Made by a program: the position numbers and the translations under genes
The notes under the pieces: generated by a model
Databases searched by the model: none
The model's input: only the letters and a program-made list of their open reading frames with translations
What the model was told of the DNA's origin: nothing
Part shown: positions 58,618 to 64,000 of the stretch, piece by piece
Position numbering within the stretch: position 1 is the stretch's first letter
How the letters are laid out: the number at the start of each line of letters is the position of its first letter
Assembly: GCA_035530275.1 (NCBI GenBank)
Contig: DATKVC010000024.1
Coordinates: forward strand, 62,001 to 126,000
From: CAIJMU01 sp035530275
GTDB lineage: Bacteria > Spirochaetota > Spirochaetia > Treponematales > Rectinemataceae
Length of the DNA: 64,000 bases
Reading direction: 5' to 3'

Positions 58618-59199
58618 TTAGGATCGAGCAGCGGCTTGAACAGCGACTTCCCTGTGCCGGAAACAGGAAAGCAGATGGTCATTCACGAGGCCTATCGCCT
58701 GCAGATGCGCGTAGATCGTGGTCGAGCCGACGAAGGAAAAGCCGCGGGACTTCATTTCCTTCGCGACCTTGTCCGAAAGTTCTGTGGTAGCCGGGACATC
58801 GGCAGGCGACCTCCGCTTGCCGTCGATCGGGCGCCCATCGACGAAATCCCAAAGCCAGGCGTCAAAACTGCCTCGCTCTTCGCGAATTTCGAGAAAGGCC
58901 TTCGCGTTCTTCACTGCAGCTTCGATCTTGAGGCGGTTCTTGATAATGCCCGGGTCGGCGAGAAGAGTCTCTACCTTGGCCTGGCCGAAACGAGCGACCT
59001 TCTCCGGATCGAAGCCGGCGAAGGCCCTGCGATAGGCTTCGCGCTTGCGCAGAATGGTGATCCAGGACAGCCCGGCTTGTTGCGTCTCCAGAAGGAGGAA
59101 TTCGAAGTGCTTATCTTCGTCGTGGAGCGGGCTGCCCCATTCGCGATCGTGATACTCGACATAGAGCGGGTCGTCGCCGCACCAAGGGCATCGTTCCAT
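58618..59199 (-). CDS. tag: DNA-3-methyladenine glycosylase I
   Basis: A 193-residue Tag: CPWCGDDPLYVEYHDREWGSPLHDEDKHFEFLLLETQQAGLSWITILRKREAYRRAFAGFDP, with the zinc Cys near the N-terminus and the catalytic Glu in LLLE; later LLADPGIIKNRLKIEAAVKNAKAFL, then RGFSFVGSTTIYAHLQAIGLVNDHLLSCFRH with the distal zinc ligands. It excises 3-methyladenine from alkylated DNA. Together with ada at 38 kb it shows a complete alkylation-repair response. Confidence 0.95.
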   Translation of the reverse strand: MERCPWCGDDPLYVEYHDREWGSPLHDEDKHFEFLLLETQQAGLSWITILRKREAYRRAFAGFDPEKVARFGQAKVETLLADPGIIKNRLKIEAAVKNAKAFLEIREERGSFDAWLWDFVDGRPIDGKRRSPADVPATTELSDKVAKEMKSRGFSFVGSTTIYAHLQAIGLVNDHLLSCFRHREVAVQAAARS

Positions 59200-59253
59200 T
59201 GCGGAAGGATACGGATTGGAACTCGGGGCGACAAGAGAAAAAGCAATTCGCCC

Positions 59254-60858
59254 CTAGAGCCGATACCCCACGGAAATCCCCGAGTTCAGGTACCAAGCCG
59301 CCCTCGAATCGAATTCCCCAGTTGCGAGGAAGGAAAGGACGAGAGGCCTTTCGCGCCCGTGCCACCGGATTTCGACGCCGGCGGACAAGGGCCAGGCGAC
59401 TGACAGACCATAATTGAAGGGAAGGCTGCGGACTGCCCCTGATAGGGCAAGGCTGAAGGGGCCAAGCTTCGACTCGAGGCCGCCTCGCAAATAGCCCCAG
59501 GCAAAGAATCCGGGCACGATGGCCGGATCATAGTTCGGGTAAAAGGTGCTGACCTCGATTTCCGGAGCGGCGAAGGCCCTGAGATTCTCGACGTCGTATT
59601 CGAGGGCCAAAGCCAGGGATAGTCCGGGAAAGCGCGCGAGGCCGTCATAGGGACTTGGCCAATCCCCCGCCTCGAGAAAGCTTCCGTAGCTGAATTTGCC
59701 GAGGAGCGAGGCATGGAAGGCCTCGCTTGCGACAGGCACGAGGACCGAAGCGGTAAGCTCATAGGCATCGCTCGAAACCGATGCCGTTTCGCCCGGGTGA
59801 AAGATGCCGACGAAGGATAGGTCCACTTCGACAGCCTGCGAAGCAGCTCCCGATTCCCCCGAGTCTGCAGCGGGAAAGGCAATCCTGCTGCCGAATCCGC
59901 TTAAGATGCGTCCGTTCGTCGGACCCGTGGAAGATAGGACATGGCCAAGCAAGAAGGAAGAGATTTCCACGCCGCCGCTCGCCATGGGACGGGCGGCGGG
60001 CGCGAACAAGGTCCCTCCTGCCCCCGAGGCAAGAACGGAAGATCGCCCCATGAGCGAACGGTCTACCCGCACCATCGTCCTGGCGAGTTCTATCCCCCCG
60101 CTCTCCGTAGCGACAATCGCATAGTCGCCATCTGCGACGGGTTTTCCCCTCGCATCCCTTCCATCCCAGCGCCAGTTCCAGCCCGAGCGTCCGATCCGGA
60201 TATCGCCGAGGTCGCGTACCGTCCTTCCGGAATCGGACTCCACTCGAATATCGCAAGTACCTTGAGCCGTCGCCTCAAGAGCTATGAGCGTGGTTCCGTA
60301 ATAGCCAGGGTCATCGGGATTAAAATTACTAGGCCAGGTTTCGAGAGACCTGAGCCCAAAATCCGCAACCTCGAAGGATGGCGAAATACGAAGGATTTGC
60401 CTATCCGAGATGATGATGTCCGTTTGCCAGTCCTTGTAACCGAATCTTCTGATCTCGATGCCATGGGCGCCAGGGTCGAGTTCGAAAGCCGCCGAGGCAA
60501 ATGCGCCGCGGCCGAAAAAACCCGGAAGCCCATCGACGGTAACGCTCGCATCGTCGGGAAGATCCTCGATCACCAGTCTGCCCTTGGGCAGGGGCGGGGG
60601 CGGGGGCGCAGGCGCCACGACTATCGCGGCACCGTATAGAGTCGAGCTCGGTGCCTGGGTAGATGGAGGGCTGGAAGGCGGAGGGTTTCGCTTCGTCTCC
60701 TCTTGCTTAGCCTTGGCGCTCGCGGCTGCCGCCGAGGATTCGTTCGATGCGCCTTCAGCATAGGTGCTGCCGCGCGAAGTGGCGCAGGACGCGACCAAAA
60801 CAGCTGCGAGGACAACCCAAGGGATAGCGAGCGCCGGATGCCGCGCCTTTGACCACAT
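59254..60858 (-). CDS. PEGA-domain lipoprotein with FlgD-like Ig fold and C-terminal beta domain
   Basis: A 534-residue protein from ATG 60858 (ATG 60876 possible): signal peptide with lipobox (ALAIPWVVLAAVLVASC), a Ser/Ala/Pro linker, a PEGA domain (~100-170: GRLVIEDLPDDASVTVDGLPGFFG, LDPGAHGIEIRRFGYKDW), an Ig-like domain of FlgD/FlgE-hook type (~190-265: LIALEATAQGTCDIRVESDSGRTVRDLG, WNWRWDGRDARGKPVADGDYAIVA), and a C-terminal ~260 residues of alternating hydrophobic strands ending in NSGISVGYRL, like an outer-membrane barrel. A surface-anchored structural role is likely. Confidence 0.65.
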   Translation of the reverse strand: MWSKARHPALAIPWVVLAAVLVASCATSRGSTYAEGASNESSAAAASAKAKQEETKRNPPPSSPPSTQAPSSTLYGAAIVVAPAPPPPPLPKGRLVIEDLPDDASVTVDGLPGFFGRGAFASAAFELDPGAHGIEIRRFGYKDWQTDIIISDRQILRISPSFEVADFGLRSLETWPSNFNPDDPGYYGTTLIALEATAQGTCDIRVESDSGRTVRDLGDIRIGRSGWNWRWDGRDARGKPVADGDYAIVATESGGIELARTMVRVDRSLMGRSSVLASGAGGTLFAPAARPMASGGVEISSFLLGHVLSSTGPTNGRILSGFGSRIAFPAADSGESGAASQAVEVDLSFVGIFHPGETASVSSDAYELTASVLVPVASEAFHASLLGKFSYGSFLEAGDWPSPYDGLARFPGLSLALALEYDVENLRAFAAPEIEVSTFYPNYDPAIVPGFFAWGYLRGGLESKLGPFSLALSGAVRSLPFNYGLSVAWPLSAGVEIRWHGRERPLVLSFLATGEFDSRAAWYLNSGISVGYRL

Positions 60859-60982
60859 GCCCGAAGTATAGCGCATCGCCTCTAACTCGCCCTTTATCCC
60901 GCCTCGGCAACCGTGGTACATTTGAGGAAGAGATGCATTCACCCGACAGCCTGTTCAAAGCCGGCGCCTTCGTTTCGGCGTC

Positions 60983-62290
60983 ATGATGGTCGAAATCGCC
61001 CTTATTCTGTTTCTCATCCTCGCAAACGGCTTTTTCGCCCTGGCGGAGATGGCCATCGTCGCCTCGCGAAAGGCAAGGTTGCGCCATGAAGCCGATCTTG
61101 GGCACAAGTCCTACGCCCTAGCGCTGCAAATCGCCAAGAACCCTTCGCAGTTCCTCTCCACCATCCAGATCGTCATAACCCTGATCGGCACCCTCACCGG
61201 AGCGATCGGCGGCGCAACCGTCGCGAAAAGTCTCCAGGCTTTGCTCGCAACCATGCCGTTATTCAAAGGGATCGCGGAGCCCCTCTCGCTCGGTCTCGTC
61301 GTTCTCGTCACCACCTTCGTTTCGGTCGTCCTGGGCGAATTGGTGCCGAAAAACCTCGCGCTTTCTCGTCCGGAGCGCATCGCAGCCCTCGTCATCAGGC
61401 CGCTCCGAGCCTTCGCCTTCCTCTTTTCGCCGCTGGCCCGATTCCTATCTGCTGTCACCGACCTCGTCATCCGCGCCTTAGGCATCCATGCCGATCCCGA
61501 GCCCTCGGTCACGGAGGAGGAAGTAAAAGTCCTCATCGCCCAAGGCGCCGAAGCGGGAGTATTCGAGGATCGCGAACGCGAAATGGTCGAAGGCGTTCTC
61601 TCCCTCGACGACAGGCGCGTCATGTCCTTGATGACGCCTCGTACCGAAATCGAGTGGATCGATCTCGAGGACGGGATCAAGGCGGCAAAGGCGAAAATCC
61701 TCGAGCACAGCCGCTACGCCTACCTTCCCGTCATCGAAGGCAATCCGGACGAGGTCGTCGGCATGCTACCGGTGAAAGACGCCCTCGCCGCCCTGGTCGC
61801 GGGGCGCTTCCTGGACATCCGGTCCTTTCTCAGAAAGCCGGTGATCATTCCCGAAACCACGAGCGCCCTGCGCGCCTTTGCTGCCATCAAAGAGAGCGGC
61901 ATCAAGACGGCTCTCCTCCTCGACGAATACGGCGGGGTGGCCGGTCTCGTCACTCTCGGCGACCTCATCGAATCGGTCGTTGGCGACATTCCTCTCACGG
62001 GCGGAGACGAAGAGCCCGAGATAACCCAGCGCTCCGACGGCTCCTGGCTCGTCGATGGTGCCCTTTCCATCGGCAGTTTCGCGGAAACCCTCGGCATCGG
62101 CGATTTCCCTGACAAAGGCGACTACGAGACTGTCGCCGGTCTCGTGCTCAATGTGATGGGGGTCATACCGAGACCCGGAGACCGATGCCAATGGAAGGAC
62201 TGTGAAATCGAGATCGTCGACATGGATGGAAATCGCATCGACAAACTCATCGTGTCCGGGCGTCCATCCGCGGCGGAAACGCAGGTCTAG
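60983..62290 (+). CDS. CNNM/CBS/CorC-HlyC-domain membrane protein (hemolysin-like, possible Mg2+ exporter)
   Basis: A 435-residue protein: N-terminal CNNM membrane domain (~1-190: ILFLILANGFFALAEMAIVASRKARLRHEAD), a CBS pair (~205-330: SLMTPRTEIEWIDL, YAYLPVIEGNPDEVVGMLPVKDALAAL, SGIKTALLLDEYGGVAGLVTLGDLIESVVGDI) and a CorC/HlyC C-terminal domain (~345-430: WLVDGALSIGSFAETLGI, DYETVAGLVLNVMGVIP). Relatives export Mg2+ or Co2+ and bind ATP/Mg on the CBS part. Monocistronic, divergent from the PEGA lipoprotein. Confidence 0.92.
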   Translation: MMVEIALILFLILANGFFALAEMAIVASRKARLRHEADLGHKSYALALQIAKNPSQFLSTIQIVITLIGTLTGAIGGATVAKSLQALLATMPLFKGIAEPLSLGLVVLVTTFVSVVLGELVPKNLALSRPERIAALVIRPLRAFAFLFSPLARFLSAVTDLVIRALGIHADPEPSVTEEEVKVLIAQGAEAGVFEDREREMVEGVLSLDDRRVMSLMTPRTEIEWIDLEDGIKAAKAKILEHSRYAYLPVIEGNPDEVVGMLPVKDALAALVAGRFLDIRSFLRKPVIIPETTSALRAFAAIKESGIKTALLLDEYGGVAGLVTLGDLIESVVGDIPLTGGDEEPEITQRSDGSWLVDGALSIGSFAETLGIGDFPDKGDYETVAGLVLNVMGVIPRPGDRCQWKDCEIEIVDMDGNRIDKLIVSGRPSAAETQV

Positions 62291-63144
62291 AGATTCTTGC
62301 CGATCTTGTAGGCCACCTCGGGCGAAACGAGTTCGAATCGACCCTTCCCGTCTCTCCGAAGGAGTTCCCTCGCCTTTCCCTCGTCGATCGTATTGAAATC
62401 GAAAAGGCCGAAATGATGACCGAGGCAAAAGCCGAAACCGGCCCCTTCAGCAAGGGCGAGGGCCTCGGCGAGGTTGAAGTTGCCGAGAATTCCCTGCGAT
62501 CTCCGTTTCGCGTCGCGTCCGTTTACGGGAAGAAGACCCACATCGATCTTGTACGGCGCAAGGTTGTCGAGGAGGCCGGCATAGGGCGCGCAGTCCCCGG
62601 AATGATAGAAGCGAATCCCGTCGAGTTCGAAGACGTAGCCGAGAAAGAGGGATCGTCCATGCTGATCGATGGCCAATTCCTCATGGGCCGAGGGAATCGC
62701 CGAGACGCGAAGGGCGCCCACATCGATGCCTTGGAACACTTCGATCGGAAGGAGTTGCGATCGGGGCAAGCCCGCTCCGAGGGCCGACTCCATGGCCGAA
62801 CCGGGCAGGACGAGGCGGCAATCCGGATTGGCGCGGGTGATTGGAAGAAGTGTGTCGGGATCGAGATGGTCCCCATGGTCATGGGTAACGAGGATGACAT
62901 CGATGTCCCGCAATTCTTCGGCGCGAACCGGCGCGGGCGACATGCGTCGATGCGATAGGGGCAAAAGACCGAATTGACGCTCGAGGCTGTCGGAGAGATA
63001 GGGATCGACGAGTAGGCGCGTCTCCTTCGACTCGATCAAAAACCCCGCCTGTCCCATCCACCAAAGTCCGATTCCTTCGCCCGAGCTAGATGCCGCGGTG
63101 GGAACCCCAAGAACTTCCTTTACTAGCGTCACACGTGAGCTCAT
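62287..63144 (-). CDS. UlaG-like MBL-fold metal-dependent hydrolase
   Basis: A 285-residue protein with the metallo-beta-lactamase core: WWMGQAGFLIESKETRLLVDPYLSDSL, VILVTHDHGDHLDPDTL (HxHxDH), AIPSAHEE, FYHSGDCAPYAGLL and CLGHHFGLFD (last His ligands). It resembles UlaG, the L-ascorbate-6-phosphate lactonase, and related sugar-lactone hydrolases. ATG 63144 is chosen for the GGAGGGG site 6 bp upstream. The Ldh-family gene at 30.7 kb belongs to a family that includes ascorbate-pathway reductases, but the two are far apart. Confidence 0.87.
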   Translation of the reverse strand: MSSRVTLVKEVLGVPTAASSSGEGIGLWWMGQAGFLIESKETRLLVDPYLSDSLERQFGLLPLSHRRMSPAPVRAEELRDIDVILVTHDHGDHLDPDTLLPITRANPDCRLVLPGSAMESALGAGLPRSQLLPIEVFQGIDVGALRVSAIPSAHEELAIDQHGRSLFLGYVFELDGIRFYHSGDCAPYAGLLDNLAPYKIDVGLLPVNGRDAKRRSQGILGNFNLAEALALAEGAGFGFCLGHHFGLFDFNTIDEGKARELLRRDGKGRFELVSPEVAYKIGKNL

Positions 63145-63438
63145 CACATCCCCTCCTGGCGTTTCGACTCGACACATCATCCTATTGAAATCGGTCGGTT
63201 TCAAGGTAATCTAACCGCGGCAGGATAGGCCAGTCGGCCTGAGAAGTCTCGGGCCAAGCGAAAGATGCCAAAAAATCCTCAGAGTCGCCGAACCGCGGCC
63301 AAACTTGACAGCTCCTCCGACCGGAGGTAGCCTCACAAATGAATTACCGCACGCGACGAGGACGTCAGCAATAATCGCAATAAGTAACAAAACTATAATG
63401 CCTCTGATCGTGCCAACCTACCAAGGAGGTAGCGAGAA
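63145..63438. other. Intergenic region upstream of LivK-type gene
   Basis: About 290 bp between divergent genes. A TATAAT lies at 63394-63399 with no good -35 at 17 bp; a TTGACA at 63305-63310 is too far to pair with it. AT-rich from ~63360, consistent with a promoter for the binding-protein gene. AAGGAGGT at 63423-63430 is its ribosome-binding site. No riboswitch that I can recognise. Confidence 0.5.
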
Positions 63439-64000
63439 ATGATGAAACGGAACACCGTTCTTACAAGGATCGCGGCCGCGATGTCCTTCGGGATTCTCCT
63501 TCCCCTCGGAATCCTTTCGGCCCAATCCGGCACCCTGAAAATCGGCTTCTTCGCCCCGGAATCGGGCTGGGCGGCCGCCGACGGCCAGAGCGCCTACGAC
63601 GCCGCTAAACTCGCGGTGGCCGACATCAACAAGGCGGGCGGCATCAAAGGTCGCCAGCTTGAACTTGTCAATTATGACGATGCGAGCGACACCAAGCAGG
63701 CGGTCAGCATCGCGACCCGCCTCGTCACGCAGGACAAGGTCGTGGCCGTCGTCAGCGGTTCTTATAGCGACCAGACCCTCGCCGCGGCCCCAATCTTCCA
63801 GCGCAACGGCGTGCCCATGCTCGCCGCCTACGCGGTCAATCCCGGCATCCCCGCCACGGGCAACTTCATCTTCCAGCAGGATTTCGACGGTGTGGTCGAA
63901 GGAAAAGCCGCTGCCGTGGCCATGGTCAAGAACCTCGGCGCCAAGAAGATAGCCATCATCGCCATCAAGAACGATTTCGGTACCTCCCTGGTCCAGGGTT
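63439..64000 (+). CDS. LivK-type ABC substrate-binding protein, truncated by window end
   Basis: Starts with ATG ATG behind a perfect AAGGAGGT. The first ~187 codons encode a signal peptide (RIAAAMSFGILLPLGILSAQS) and the N-terminal lobe of a type I periplasmic binding protein: LKIGFFAPESGWAAADGQSAYDAAKLAVADINKAGGIKGRQLELVNYDD, KQAVSIATRLVTQDKVVAVVSGSYSDQTLAAAPIFQRNGVPMLAAY, KKIAIIAIKNDFGTSL. This is the branched-chain amino-acid (LivK/LivJ) or amide-binding class. The rest, and probably livHMGF, lie beyond the window. Confidence 0.88.
   Translation, partial: MMKRNTVLTRIAAAMSFGILLPLGILSAQSGTLKIGFFAPESGWAAADGQSAYDAAKLAVADINKAGGIKGRQLELVNYDDASDTKQAVSIATRLVTQDKVVAVVSGSYSDQTLAAAPIFQRNGVPMLAAYAVNPGIPATGNFIFQQDFDGVVEGKAAAVAMVKNLGAKKIAIIAIKNDFGTSLVQG

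Overview
The window looks like a chromosomal segment of a free-living, GC-rich spirochaete (Spirochaetota). The best evidence is a periplasmic flagellin of FlaB type (20874-21734, N-terminus MIINHNLSAMF) behind a sigma-28-like promoter. Several lineage-typical proteins of unknown function, a LA_2272-type surface repeat protein and an LPS transport set (lptC-lptA-lptB) in a diderm context agree with this. No rRNA, phage, plasmid, IS transposase or CRISPR array is visible.

Layout. 1-3.5 kb: the end of an AraC regulator, then a translationally coupled flagellar-switch cluster (small SPOA protein, FliN, a FliM-FliG fusion) ending in a YjbQ-family gene. 3.5-14.4 kb: fused TRAP permease, methylglyoxal synthase, a DinB fragment, a DUF2087 regulator, small membrane proteins and lipoproteins, an M42 peptidase, FdhD, a surface-repeat protein, a FecR-domain protein and UMP kinase. 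14.4-21.8 kb: a cyclic-nucleotide-binding fusion protein, a DMT exporter, a GH63-like hydrolase, a 0.7-kb non-coding stretch with a candidate structured RNA and terminator, and flaB. 21.9-27.6 kb: the conserved ffs-dnaX-ybaB-recR block on the minus strand, preceded by a cluster of four serine tRNAs (all four isoacceptor types) and one arginine tRNA. dnaX carries a ten-A slippery run that would yield a short gamma subunit.

27.6-42.4 kb: GH36 alpha-galactosidase, pth, an Ldh-family oxidoreductase, era, a fused aroD-aroE whose dehydratase half has lost its Schiff-base lysine, MBL and PAP2 hydrolases, tRNA-Leu, Ada, a solute-binding lipoprotein, dus and tatD. 42.5-64 kb: lptB-lptA-lptC-pyrG, an MtfA peptidase, TPR lipoprotein, TraB, YchJ, DHH pyrophosphatase, thermonuclease, thrB-thrC, nitroreductase, tag, a PEGA-domain lipoprotein, a CBS/CorC membrane protein, an UlaG-like hydrolase, and the start of a LivK-type binding protein cut by the window end.

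The most unusual signal is a family of about 120-145 bp palindromic elements, each just 3' of a tRNA gene: three in the serine cluster and one after tRNA-Leu(CAA). Each starts with an inverted copy of the neighbouring tRNA's T-arm and ends with a direct copy of that tRNA's 3' end (degenerate in copy B). Inside are hairpins whose stems differ between copies but stay paired, with invariant AGGAT or AGGAN loops. The second is the FliM-FliG fusion, which lacks the FliF-binding FliG N-domain and the CheY-binding FliM N-peptide.
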